Positions 50,417-58,905 of a stretch of DNA of 64,000 bases are shown here, one piece after another. The DNA is from CAIYOL01 sp964494805. Its GTDB lineage: Bacteria; Planctomycetota; Phycisphaerae; Sedimentisphaerales; Anaerobacaceae. Position numbers and translations under genes: made by a program. Where the stretch lies: positions 1 through 64,000 of the forward strand of contig CAZBST010000009.1 in the NCBI GenBank assembly GCA_964494805.1, written 5' to 3'. Every line of letters begins with the position of its first letter. Position 1 is the first letter of the stretch. The notes under the pieces were generated by a model, which worked only from the letters and a program-made list of their open reading frames with translations, was not told the origin of the DNA and ran no database searches.

Positions 50417-50890
50417 ATGTCCAAGAAGAATCAGTACAGCAGTCGTTCTGATTTAGATAAGATCAAATCGAATTGGAAAAAGACAAAAGGTCTTTTCAAT
50501 CGAAAAGAATGGTCTGGAGCCATCATGCGTGCGGCAACAGCCGCCGAGATAGCAACCAATTTAGCAATAAGAGAAGAATTGCAAATCATTCGCAAACTTG
50601 AACCAGATTTTATTGATAATCTTTTGTTGTGGGCGAATGGGATCCAAGGAAAATTCGTTCGACTATTATTACCAATCACAAAAGGTACAAACAAAAATAG
50701 AAAATTTGACAAGATTCTGAAAAAAGTAATAGAAATAAGCAAGGAACGGAATTCAATTGCTCATAGCGGCCAATTTAAAAATAAAAAAACAGCTAATAGA
50801 ATCATTACAGAATCCAGAGATGTCATAAATACACTAGTGGGTGAATATAAAAATCTTAAACTGATTAGTATGAAAAAACATCAAACATAA
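50417..50890 (+). CDS. HEPN-domain protein (putative RNase effector)
   Basis: 157 residues, all-helical and very basic. The HEPN catalytic motif is intact: R111-N112-SIA-H116 in ISKERNSIAHSGQF, followed by a long helix (TANRIITESRDVINTLVGEY). Helix 1 (EWSGAIMRAATAAEIATNLAI) matches the first HEPN helix. HEPN proteins with RNxxxH are usually metal-independent RNases that act as toxins or defence effectors. It is the first gene of a three-gene AT-rich operon with a receiver protein 47 bases downstream and a kinase-like ATPase after that. The link to phosphorelay control is inferred from context. No membrane segments. Confidence 0.82.
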   Translation: MSKKNQYSSRSDLDKIKSNWKKTKGLFNRKEWSGAIMRAATAAEIATNLAIREELQIIRKLEPDFIDNLLLWANGIQGKFVRLLLPITKGTNKNRKFDKILKKVIEISKERNSIAHSGQFKNKKTANRIITESRDVINTLVGEYKNLKLISMKKHQT

Positions 50891-50937
50891 TCGATTTGAA
50901 AGATTCTTTTAGAGAAAACGGAATGAGGAGTTCTATT

Positions 50938-51594
50938 ATGTTATTTGGGAAAAAAACTATAAACTCGATACAAGCCAGATTTGATTTTGATAAAAGACGG
51001 CGAATTACTAAGATCGTAGTTATCGATGATGACCCAACTAGTTATGAGCCATTTGAGCCACTTCGTGATGAGGGTTATATAATTGATTATTGGGAAAAAA
51101 TAAGAGAGCTCGGTAAGTTAGAACGTGGCGAATATGATATCATTATCCTAGATATAAAAGGTGTTGGCCAAGAATGGTCCCCAGAGGAAGGTTTTGGCAT
51201 CATGGATCTCCTTAAATCCAGAAATCCATTGCAAATTATTATAGCTTATAGTGGAGAGACCTTTGACCTTGGGAAAAAGAAATTTTTTCGAATGGCTGAT
51301 GATATGATACCAAAGGCCACGATTACCCCAGCAATATGTAAGAGAGTAATCGATAATCTCATTGAGACAAAACTCTCGCCGAAACCAATATGGGATTCAA
51401 TAAAAAAACTTCTTTCCGAGCATGGTGTATCTAATCGCAAGATGGCTCAAATCGAACATAATGTAGTGCAAATACTTGAGCACTCACCAAATCAATTAAA
51501 AATTGAGGAGGTTCTTAAGAACGTAGTTAAAGATGAGCAATTATGGTCCTCCATTATTTTAATGGTATTTAAATTAGTTTTGTCTGTATCATGA
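50938..51594 (+). CDS. Receiver-domain protein with novel C-terminal domain
   Basis: 218 residues from the ATG at 50938, preceded by GAGGAG at seven bases; an upstream TTG is less likely. Residues 24-142 form a receiver domain with every key residue: acidic pair Asp30/Asp31 (VVIDDDP), phosphoacceptor Asp72 (IIILDIKG), Ser105 (IIAYSGE) and Lys126 (MIPKATI). The part after 145 (SPKPIWDSIKKLLSEHGVSN) is helical and ends in a hydrophobic stretch (LWSSIILMVFKLVLSV), not a DNA-binding domain. It is therefore not a classical transcription regulator but a signalling partner. Its stop overlaps the next start as ATGA. Confidence 0.85.
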   Translation: MLFGKKTINSIQARFDFDKRRRITKIVVIDDDPTSYEPFEPLRDEGYIIDYWEKIRELGKLERGEYDIIILDIKGVGQEWSPEEGFGIMDLLKSRNPLQIIIAYSGETFDLGKKKFFRMADDMIPKATITPAICKRVIDNLIETKLSPKPIWDSIKKLLSEHGVSNRKMAQIEHNVVQILEHSPNQLKIEEVLKNVVKDEQLWSSIILMVFKLVLSVS

Positions 51595-52706
51595 CAACAC
51601 CCATTGCACCAGCAAATTCTGATATCCCCCTGGAACTTATCTTTGCAAGATTAAGTTGTCCTTTTCCACGAGTTAGCATAACAGGAGACCTATCAGATGG
51701 TTTAATCATATCGCAACCCAAAATATGTTTGAAATGCACAATGCGCGAATGCAAAGGTTTCCATGTTGCGGAGCCTTCCTTAGGTTTATTTCATAAAATA
51801 TGCCCTCGAGGCTTGTCTATCTTAGTGTTTAGCTTTCCTTTTGGACGAGTAGTAGCAAATGGTATTATAGAAAACTTTTTGAATACAGAGTGTAAATCTC
51901 ACTTTAAGAAAAAGCTTCGCAGCCAAAAGATTAACTTCGAAAAAGCTAAGGCTTGGTGTGATAGTATTATGTCTCTTGATAAACTTGTTGGTCCAATTTT
52001 AGAAACACGAGTTAATGAAAGCATACAGAGTCTTCATGACATTGGAACAGCTGTTCAATTAGTTCAAGCAAGAGCGAATAAGATAATTCAAAAACATCCT
52101 GGTAAGACTGATGAAGAAAAAATAGAATATGCCGACCCTGATCTTAAAGCTTTATTTAAGTCAGTTATGCTTTTAACTAGACATCTTGATATGTCATCAA
52201 TTATTGCAAATCCTGAAGCAGCAAGCTTTGGTCAAAAACACCCAATGCCTGTTTATAAAGTTTTTGATTTGTTGTGCAGGTTATATCAAGAAATCGCACA
52301 TGTTAGGAACAAGCATATTGAACTTAATGGAATTTCACATAAAAAACCTCGTGCGTATAATTCATTTGAAACTTTAGCGCTTGTACTTATCGATAATGCA
52401 GTTAAGTATTGCGATGGCGGATCTTCTTTGACCATTCAGATAAATGATGTTAAAGATGGCGTTAAAGTAGTCGTAGAAAATCCAGGTCTTTTAGTTCCCA
52501 TAGAATACCAAGGTCGTATTTTCGACAAAGGATTTCGCACACCACAAGCAAAACATCAACACGCAGCAGGTAGAGGCCTGGGCCTTTATATAGCTAAGAC
52601 AATAGCTAAAGCCCATGGTTTTGTTGTTCAATATATAGCTCTCCGTGGTGGCACATCAGATAGTAAAAAGGGAATTAATAGTTTCCGTTTTACGATACCA
52701 GATTAG
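51591..52706 (+). CDS. Histidine-kinase-like ATPase with Cys-rich N-terminal domain
   Basis: 371 residues. The N-terminal part has a four-cysteine set (Cys46, 49, 54, 71: CLKCTMREC then CPRG), likely a zinc or Fe-S sensor, followed by a hydrophobic strand region. Residues 135-165 form a dimerisation-like helix with a possible phosphoacceptor His149 in QSLHDIGTAVQLV. Residues 258-371 are a HATPase: N-box ALVLIDNAVKYCDG, G1 VENPG, F-box-like GRIFDKGF and G2 GRGLGLYIAKTIAKAHG. There are no membrane helices, so the signal is cytoplasmic. Coupled by ATGA overlap to the receiver protein. A kinase for that receiver is the simplest reading. Confidence 0.85.
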   Translation: MTTPIAPANSDIPLELIFARLSCPFPRVSITGDLSDGLIISQPKICLKCTMRECKGFHVAEPSLGLFHKICPRGLSILVFSFPFGRVVANGIIENFLNTECKSHFKKKLRSQKINFEKAKAWCDSIMSLDKLVGPILETRVNESIQSLHDIGTAVQLVQARANKIIQKHPGKTDEEKIEYADPDLKALFKSVMLLTRHLDMSSIIANPEAASFGQKHPMPVYKVFDLLCRLYQEIAHVRNKHIELNGISHKKPRAYNSFETLALVLIDNAVKYCDGGSSLTIQINDVKDGVKVVVENPGLLVPIEYQGRIFDKGFRTPQAKHQHAAGRGLGLYIAKTIAKAHGFVVQYIALRGGTSDSKKGINSFRFTIPD

Positions 52707-52841
52707 CTGTTGCGTCCTCCAGTTCGGCCATCTTTTCTATTTACTTCGTCCTGCGGACTGCGTAATACTAATGTTCCTCATTGCGGCTTCCGGAAACAAC
52801 AGCAATTAAATCGGCCTCCGGCAGCACCAGCAATTTTTTTC

Positions 52842-53036
52842 TTTACTTTCCTCCGAAATTTGGTATAATACCCGCCAGTTTGCCAGAAGGTAAACGCATT
52901 TCGCCCAGCAGGGCTATGGTCTCAGGTTCAGCGGAAACCGGGTCAGAAACGACTTAATAGTTTACTTGTAGCCGAGTTTACCTCGCTGTTTATACAGCGT
53001 ATGTAACCCCCAACGAAGACTTTCTGCGCAGAAAGG
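52842..53036 (+). ncRNA. Candidate structured RNA
   Basis: A promoter-like TTTACT-16-TATAAT (52842-52869) is followed by a chain of hairpins: GTTTGCC-AGAA-GGTAAAC (about 52878-52895), CGAG-TTTAC-CTCG, CGCTGT-TTAT-ACAGCG (52984-52999) and the palindrome CTTTCTGCGCAGAAAG (53020-53035). I matched it to no known class: it is not tmRNA, RNase P, SRP or 6S by motif. It lies in a 580-base gap without a supported gene, upstream of a dispersed repeat and tRNA-Lys. Confidence 0.3.
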
Positions 53037-53040
53037 AGTA

Positions 53041-53206
53041 TCAATCAAAATGAACAAAAAATGTAAAACGAACCCAATTTCTGAGAACGCAGAATCGAAC
53101 TTAATTTGCTATTTGACAAGTAAATACGGCAATAATCCGAACATCCCTGCGATGCAGAAACGAACCCAAACGAACCCAATTTTATCCGCCCGTGTGGCGG
53201 ATAAAA
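53041..53206 (+). repeat. CGAACCCAA-type interspersed element, copy 2
   Basis: It begins TCAATCAAAATGAACAAAAA, contains AAAACGAACCCAATTT at 53065-53080 and CGAACCCAAACGAACCCAAT at 53161-53180, and ends in a perfect 11-bp hairpin, TTTTATCCGCC-CGTGT-GGCGGATAAAA (53180-53206). Copy 1 is at 26686-26854. Translated it gives KTNPI and RTQTNPI peptides. Confidence 0.65.
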
Positions 53207-53286
53207 TTTCCCTGAGTGTTGCGCAGAGCCAAAGAAAACGTTTTATGTTGACATTCCCGGGAAACTTTTTAAAGTATCACGGATTA

Positions 53287-53359
53287 GGGAGTGTAGCTCA
53301 GCTGGTAGAGCAACGCACTTTTAATGCGTAGGTCCTGGGTTCGAATCCCAGCACTCTCA
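53287..53359 (+). tRNA. tRNA-Lys (TTT)
   Basis: 73 bases. The acceptor GGGAGTG/CACTCTC has one G.U. The D-arm is GCTC/GAGC, the anticodon stem ACGCA/TGCGT with loop CTTTTAA (anticodon TTT), and the T-arm CTGGG/CCCAG with TTCGAAT. The CCA end is not encoded. The last three bases (TCA) form, on the other strand, the stop codon of the adjacent gene. Confidence 0.97.
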
Positions 53360-53944
53360 TTGTTTACTGCCCGTGGCAGTCCTTTCCGCCAGGCTCTTCA
53401 GTGCCTCGCACTGAATATCCTTGCCGTAGAGATTGCCCTTATTTATAGCATATTCCTTAAGAGCCTTGCTGTCGGCCTGATTGAGTTCGCCCCTCCGCAG
53501 AAGCTCTTTAAAGTTGAGCTTGCGCATAGTTACATCTTTTTCATCGCTGCCGTCATTGGTATTCTCAACGACTTTCAGCAGGAAATCCAGCCCTAATAGT
53601 TCCATACCGCTTTGCAAATCTTTCTCTCTTTTTTGGGATAAGTCTTGCGACTTCGCTTGCGCTACGCCGGACAGGTTGAAAGTTTTGCCAGCAGGTACTG
53701 CAAGGTGAGCTTGGCCATGCCTTACGGCAGATGGCTTGGCCCATTTCTGCTGAGACTGGGGCGGGTCTTCCTCCTTGGACTTATTTGCCTTTGCCCTGGC
53801 GAGGCTGAAGATGCCAAGGAAAACCGCCAGGATAACGATGACCAGCATTTGCACCCAGATGGTATCATCCTCCCCGCTGTTACGAGCAGCCAGTAACGTA
53901 AGCCATCCCCAAATGGAGATTATTTGTGTTAAAAGACCGTTCAT
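53357..53944 (-). CDS. Hypothetical membrane protein, paralogue of the next gene
   Basis: 195 residues from the ATG at 53944 (no clear Shine-Dalgarno; a TTG at 54001 is possible). A membrane helix lies at about 28-47 (WVQMLVIVILAVFLGIFSLA). Residues 65-100 (KWAKPSAVRHGQAHLAVPAG) read like a translated interspersed repeat and are absent from the paralogue. From KREKDLQSGMELLGLDFLLK to the end the protein matches the gene at 54040-54456 closely (DVTMRKLNFKELLRR, GNLYGKDIQCEALKSL). Family and function unknown. Its TGA is formed by the last three bases of tRNA-Lys on the opposite strand. Confidence 0.65.
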   Translation of the reverse strand: MNGLLTQIISIWGWLTLLAARNSGEDDTIWVQMLVIVILAVFLGIFSLARAKANKSKEEDPPQSQQKWAKPSAVRHGQAHLAVPAGKTFNLSGVAQAKSQDLSQKREKDLQSGMELLGLDFLLKVVENTNDGSDEKDVTMRKLNFKELLRRGELNQADSKALKEYAINKGNLYGKDIQCEALKSLAERTATGSKQ

Positions 53945-54039
53945 ATTCTGCTGCAGACCACAGTATATGATATGCAAGTCCGCTCCGCCGTAAACGGACA
54001 AGACACCGGCATAATCAGGACGCTGCTGAACTTTCCTGT

Positions 54040-54456
54040 TTAGCTGCCATGTTTACTTTTGCGTGCGGTTCTTCCCGTCAGGACTTTCATCGCCTCGCAC
54101 TGGATAACCTTACCGTAAAGTACGCCCTCGTTCATCGCGTACACCTTAAGCGCGTTACTGTCAATGGTGTCCTGCTGCTCCCTTCGCAGGAGCTCGTCAA
54201 AAGTGAGCCGCCGCATTGTCACATCGTTCTTATCATTGCCTTCGGTATTTTCAACAATGCTTAACAGGAAATCCAAATCTAATATTTCCATACCGACGGC
54301 CAAATCTTTTTCTCTACTCCTGCCCAGCCCGCTTTTCACATTCTCCTCGCTGGAAATATCGGAAGGTGCTTTGCCCGATGGATGCACCTCAACAACTTTA
54401 CCTGCTGCCATATCTTTCACCTCGCTTTTCTTTTCTCTTATAGTGTTCCAAGCCAT
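54040..54456 (-). CDS. Hypothetical soluble protein, paralogue of the previous gene
   Basis: 138 residues. The ATG at 54456 has GGAGG 11 bases upstream. It has no signal peptide or membrane segment. The shared domain covers about residues 47-135 (SREKDLAVGMEILDLDFLLS, DVTMRRLTFDELLRREQQ, VLYGKVIQCEAMKVLTGRTA). It is a tandem duplicate of 53357-53944, which has gained a membrane anchor and a repeat insertion, or this copy has lost them. No known family recognised. Confidence 0.7.
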   Translation of the reverse strand: MAWNTIREKKSEVKDMAAGKVVEVHPSGKAPSDISSEENVKSGLGRSREKDLAVGMEILDLDFLLSIVENTEGNDKNDVTMRRLTFDELLRREQQDTIDSNALKVYAMNEGVLYGKVIQCEAMKVLTGRTARKSKHGS

Positions 54457-54631
54457 TTTTTAAAATACCTCCAATCTCAACAAATGCCTAAGTGCCCGAA
54501 AAACAATTCGATTATATACTCGTTTTGCCTGCCAGTCAAGGAATTGCAGGATTTCCTCAACTAAGCAATCGGCCGCCCTTGCGGGTCAGTGGGTTAGTTT
54601 AGCGGTTGCATTGATTCAATACAAGTGCAAT

Positions 54632-54665
54632 AAAAAAGAACCGGCTGGTGATTCCATCACCAGCC
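54632..54665 (-). terminator. Intrinsic terminator of the DUF362 gene
   Basis: On the minus strand GGCTGGTGAT-GGA-ATCACCAGCC forms a perfect 10-bp hairpin followed by GGTTCTTTTTTA. Confidence 0.9.
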
Positions 54666-54702
54666 AGCTTATTTCGAGTTTTGCCCTGTGCAATGCGCTT
54701 GC

Positions 54703-56550
54703 TTAGTTGAGCCAGTTGTCGCAGAATACAGCAAGGTCAAGCTCGTCAATTATGCCGTCGCTGGGCATCGAAATATCACAGTCGGCGTTCCAGTTGGCAT
54801 CCCCGGGCTCACTGAGCCAAGCGGCAGCGAGGATGGCAAAGTCTTTAAAATCCACGTTGCCGTTGTCATCGAAGTCTCCGATTCGCTCCGGCCTGGTTAC
54901 AAGCTCGATTCCATTGCCTGTGCCGAGGTTTCGGCTGTATTGTTTGTTGGTTGCATTATTCCAGTGCTCGTGGACGCCCAAACTTTCGGTCAGACCACCA
55001 TCATGGTTCGGGTCATAATTGGTGCCTGACGGCGGATTGGGAACCAGTGCCGCTTCGGAGAGATAGTCATCTGCACCAGAGTAGTGTGGGTACGAATACT
55101 CGGGATAAGGGTCGTTGGTGGGAGTATGGCTTCCGTCCAGCTCGGCGTACAGGAAATCATCGGCGACCGAATCGATTGCAACCGGGTCCTGCGAAAGGAA
55201 TATGCTGGACGGCCAGTCGTGGTTAAACGGCACCATCAAGTATCGGATTGGCATGGAATCCCAGCTTTGACCGCCGTAGAGACCGTCGATTAAGCACAAC
55301 ATTGTTTTACCGCCTAATTTTGGATGTCCCAGCAGGTCAACAATTGCCCTGTAGTGTCCCACCCCGGGCGTTCCCGTTGCCCTCGTCCAGTGCATATCAT
55401 AATAACCGTAGGTGTTCGGGTTCCTTCTCAAAGAACCAAAGTTGTTTTTACCGCAAACCGTTATTCCGCCGTCGTTGTGACTTTTAAGAATAGCGAAGTT
55501 TATGAAGTAATCTGCTTGAGAGAAGTGTGTTGGGATATAGTCCTGAGTTTTGCCTATCACGCGAGAGGTAATCGGGTCGCTCCAGTAAAAGGGTGCATTG
55601 GTATCGAGAGTAACAATGGTTCTCCCAGAGCCGGTGTAACCACCGCTTGTTAAATAAACGACCCCTGGACAATTCGGTTCCACCATATTGAACCAGTAGT
55701 TGGGCATAACCCTGCCGGGGTCGCCTATGCTTATATTGCCGGGGCTGACGCCCGCGGCATCCGTCAGTTGTTTCAGAAGAGCTATCGCAAGCTGGGGCGA
55801 GTTGTCTATACGGTCAAGATATGAGTTTTTCTCCATCGAGACAGGGTCATTGCTCAGTACCCAATTGATTTTTATCGCGATTTTTTCACCAGCCGTATAG
55901 CCGACGTCACCTTTGCCCTTACTCTGATTGAAGTCTCTAAATATAGCGTCCCAAGCAGCATAATCGGATGTTTCACCAGTCAGCGCCCTAAGAGCCTTTG
56001 AGAGCATTTCAGTAACAACCTGCTGGTCAGTGCAGTCGCTGTCATACCAGTATGGCAAATATGGATAAGTGGTGACGCCAGGCCAGCTTGTAGCGTTGGG
56101 ATCGTGAATCCAGGCGACCCGACCTGGATTAATGCCTTTTGCCACGCCTTCGGGGCTGTTGGCGACACGAGGCTCGTTGGCGTAAACAGGTTTATCATCC
56201 GTGCTGCTTGAAGCCATCCAGATAAAACCGACACTCGCAACGATGCAAATTGCCGCCAAAACATAGCGTGCCTGCGCAAGCGAGCGTTTTGCCTTGCGGT
56301 ATGCTGCAACTGAGCCGGCCAGACCCAGCAGCCAAACTATAAAACCCGACGCTAATGGAAAGGCCACCCGCTGGCAGGGATATGTTGCCCGCGAGGGCTT
56401 AGGGATTACCCGTATCAAAAACCAGATTAGCGCCAGTAATCCCGTAATCGGAAATAACCACCTCAGCCAGCGGAATGTGCTTTTTGGCTCGATGGGCTTA
56501 CCCGTTTTCGGACAAACTAAGGGAGTGCGTTTCTTGTGTGAAAATAGCAT
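54703..56550 (-). CDS. DUF362-domain protein with dockerin-like C-terminus
   Basis: 615 residues from the ATG at 56550, with GGAGG about nine bases upstream; an upstream frame extension of ten residues is less likely. The N-terminal cytoplasmic CPKTGKP is followed by three hydrophobic segments (WLFPITGLLALIWFLIRVI, VAFPLASGFIVWLLGLAGSV, YVLAAICIVASVGFIWMAS). The DUF362 core spans about 200-480 (KIAIKINWVLSN, FINFAILKSHNDGGITVCGK). The dockerin-like pair at 553-613 reads GDFDDNGNVDFKDFAILAAA and SDGIIDELDLAVFCDNW. DUF362 is often tied to iron-sulphur or cofactor proteins, but no cluster-binding Cys set is seen here. The function is unknown; export across the membrane is inferred. Confidence 0.85.
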   Translation of the reverse strand: MLFSHKKRTPLVCPKTGKPIEPKSTFRWLRWLFPITGLLALIWFLIRVIPKPSRATYPCQRVAFPLASGFIVWLLGLAGSVAAYRKAKRSLAQARYVLAAICIVASVGFIWMASSSTDDKPVYANEPRVANSPEGVAKGINPGRVAWIHDPNATSWPGVTTYPYLPYWYDSDCTDQQVVTEMLSKALRALTGETSDYAAWDAIFRDFNQSKGKGDVGYTAGEKIAIKINWVLSNDPVSMEKNSYLDRIDNSPQLAIALLKQLTDAAGVSPGNISIGDPGRVMPNYWFNMVEPNCPGVVYLTSGGYTGSGRTIVTLDTNAPFYWSDPITSRVIGKTQDYIPTHFSQADYFINFAILKSHNDGGITVCGKNNFGSLRRNPNTYGYYDMHWTRATGTPGVGHYRAIVDLLGHPKLGGKTMLCLIDGLYGGQSWDSMPIRYLMVPFNHDWPSSIFLSQDPVAIDSVADDFLYAELDGSHTPTNDPYPEYSYPHYSGADDYLSEAALVPNPPSGTNYDPNHDGGLTESLGVHEHWNNATNKQYSRNLGTGNGIELVTRPERIGDFDDNGNVDFKDFAILAAAWLSEPGDANWNADCDISMPSDGIIDELDLAVFCDNWLN

Positions 56551-56851
56551 CTTTTTACAACCTCCTAAGTCTTTGACCATCTGCTTCGGTCAAGTTTGCC
56601 ATCCTCCGCGATGCAGCAGAAACAACGCGGATTCCCCCATCCGCAAATTGTCACGTAAATACAAGTATATCAGTATTTCTATAAGATGTCAACCCTATAT
56701 ACCCTATATCGTTGGATACCTTGCAAAACCATTTTCCCAAGAGAGTTTATTTTATTGCAAAGGAGCAGAACTACATTAAAATAAACTTCATATTCGGATA
56801 TAAGGTTTCACATATAGAACAATATCTTGCACCTATATTATGGATTAAATT

Positions 56852-58033
56852 ATGACAAGGAAAACCATAGTTTTTGTTTTAAGTGTTTCAGTTTTACTTG
56901 CAGGCAGGTCTGTGCTGCCGGCTGATGGCGAGAAGACTGCAGCAAACATAAAAACATCAATTAAAAAAATCGTTGTGACCAACCCCATCGAGGTATCTCG
57001 CGATAATGAGACAGTCAGTTTAAACTGGAAGAAAATCGAAAAGATAGAGCCAAACCTGACAAAAGATAATGTAGCTATCTATGATTTTAAGGCAAAGCGT
57101 TTTATAGTCACGCAGATTGTCGAAGACGGCAACAAAACAGAACTGCTGTTCCAGACAAGTCTTGCGCCAAACGAGAAGAAGGCTTTCCAAATTACCAAAC
57201 AACCGGAAGAAACGAATAAACCTGTTTCTGAGATTACGACTTACTGCCGGTTTGTGCCAGAACGGTATGATGACTTTGCCTGGGAAAATGACAAAGTGGC
57301 CTTCCGTATGTACGGACCGGCTCTCGAATGGGAAACCATAACCTGCGGGATTGACGCCTGGGTAAAATGTGTATCGGAGCCGGTTGTTGACAAGTTCTAC
57401 AAGGAAAAGGACTACCATAAAAACTACGGGCAAGGCGGAGATTTTTATAAGGTCGGCAATACGCTCGGCTGCGGCGGAATGGCCCCGCTGGCAGACGGCA
57501 AGGTTGTATTGCCTCGCAACTTCACCCGGTGGAAGGTGATTGCGAACGGCCCTATTCGTTCCATTTTTGAATTAACTTACAAACCGTGGCAGGTCGGAGA
57601 AAAGACCGTCAGCGAAACCAAGCGAATCTCTATCGATTTGGGCAGCAACTTAAACCGGATCGAATGTCTCTATAACTGCCCGGATACGAAGCATCTGACC
57701 GTCGCTGCCGGGATTATTCTTCGCCAGAGCAGCGACCGGAAATTCACCGATGCGGCAAACAATACAATCGCTTATTGGCTCCCAGCTGATGGAAACTATG
57801 GAATGATTGGTTGTGGAATTGTGTTTGGCGCGGATGCAAAAACAAAAGTGATGGAGGCAGATGATCACCTGTTATTAGCTGTTGACCATTCCTGCCAAAC
57901 ACCCGCCGTTTATTATTCCGGTTCCTGTTGGAATAAAAACAAAGAGTTCGGAACATTTGAAAAGTGGCAGCAATATCTGATAAATTTTAAGAAGCGCATT
58001 GATAATCCGATTCAGATACAAATCCAGGACTAA
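56852..58033 (+). CDS. DUF4861-family protein (pectin/uronate cluster)
   Basis: 393 residues. Signal peptide MTRKTIVFVLSVSVLLAGRS. The body matches DUF4861 by CRFVPERYDDFAWENDKVAF, RMYGPALEWE, GIDAWVKCVSEPVVDKFY and CLGCGGMAPL-like text, with the YKPWQVGEKTVSETKRISID strand. The family is a beta-sandwich protein often found beside kduI and kduD, suggesting action on unsaturated or acidic sugars; the biochemical role is unproven. It is the first gene of a four-gene operon, followed after 26 bases by kduI. Confidence 0.85.
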   Translation: MTRKTIVFVLSVSVLLAGRSVLPADGEKTAANIKTSIKKIVVTNPIEVSRDNETVSLNWKKIEKIEPNLTKDNVAIYDFKAKRFIVTQIVEDGNKTELLFQTSLAPNEKKAFQITKQPEETNKPVSEITTYCRFVPERYDDFAWENDKVAFRMYGPALEWETITCGIDAWVKCVSEPVVDKFYKEKDYHKNYGQGGDFYKVGNTLGCGGMAPLADGKVVLPRNFTRWKVIANGPIRSIFELTYKPWQVGEKTVSETKRISIDLGSNLNRIECLYNCPDTKHLTVAAGIILRQSSDRKFTDAANNTIAYWLPADGNYGMIGCGIVFGADAKTKVMEADDHLLLAVDHSCQTPAVYYSGSCWNKNKEFGTFEKWQQYLINFKKRIDNPIQIQIQD

Positions 58034-58059
58034 TCACAATCTGTTTGGAGAGAAGTTTA

Positions 58060-58890
58060 ATGAAAGTCAGATATTTACCCGACCCGGCTCATTTTTGCAG
58101 AATGACAACCGAGGAAATACGTGAAAATTTTCTGATTGAGTCGTTATTTAAGCCTGATTCGATTGAGATGGTCTATTCTGAGGCGGACCGTGCAATTGCA
58201 GGTTCTGCGGTTCCCGTCAACCAAACATTGGAATTAGCATCTGCGGAAGAACTGCGAGCAGACTACTTCTGCCAGCGTCGTGAACTCGGAGTTCTGAACA
58301 TCGGTCGGGCCGGAACAATCACTGTAGATGGTCAAAAATATAAAATGGCTAATTTGGATTGTCTCTACATCGGTCGTGGCTCAAAAAAAATTCTATTTAC
58401 AAGTGATGATTCAGCTCACCCTGCTCAATTTTATTTGCTCAGCTACCCGGCTCACAAGGAATACCCTACGTCGCATATTCAGCTTAAACAAGCCAGTCCT
58501 GTACATCTGGGCTCGGTGGAGGAATCCAACAAGCGAACGATTTATAAATACATTCACCCCGAAGGCGTCAAAAGCTGTCAGTTGGTGATGGGATTTACTG
58601 TTCTCGAGGCCGGCTGCGTCTGGAATACAATGCCGGCTCACACTCACGAACGCCGGACAGAGGTTTATATGTACTTTAATATGCCAGAAAAAGCGCGTGT
58701 GTTCCATTTTATGGGAAAACCCGGGGAAACCCGCCATATTGTCGTTGCCCAGAGGCAGGCGGTTATCTCACCAAGTTGGTCGATTCACTCCGGCGTGGGC
58801 ACCTCAGCTTATACTTTCTGCTGGGGTATGGGTGGCGAAAACCAGGATTTTGATGATATGGACCATTTAATTGTTGAAGATATTCACTGA
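58060..58890 (+). CDS. kduI: 5-dehydro-4-deoxy-D-glucuronate isomerase
   Basis: 276 residues from the ATG at 58060 (TTGGAGAG upstream), with the family start MKVRYLPDPAHF. A cupin. It converts 4-deoxy-L-threo-5-hexosulose uronate to 2,5-diketo-3-deoxygluconate in breakdown of pectin and other uronates. The zinc ligands are in MPAHTHERRTEVYMYF; DNYFxxR-type text is replaced by RADYFCQRRELGVLNIGR. It is 15 bases upstream of kduD. Confidence 0.95.
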   Translation: MKVRYLPDPAHFCRMTTEEIRENFLIESLFKPDSIEMVYSEADRAIAGSAVPVNQTLELASAEELRADYFCQRRELGVLNIGRAGTITVDGQKYKMANLDCLYIGRGSKKILFTSDDSAHPAQFYLLSYPAHKEYPTSHIQLKQASPVHLGSVEESNKRTIYKYIHPEGVKSCQLVMGFTVLEAGCVWNTMPAHTHERRTEVYMYFNMPEKARVFHFMGKPGETRHIVVAQRQAVISPSWSIHSGVGTSAYTFCWGMGGENQDFDDMDHLIVEDIH

Positions 58891-58905
58891 CGGAAAGGCA
58901 AGTTT

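Noticed and set aside
53050..53331. Plus-strand frame of 93 codons (KTNPI peptide)
   Set aside because: It runs through the dispersed element and into tRNA-Lys. I treat it as repeat translation, not a gene.
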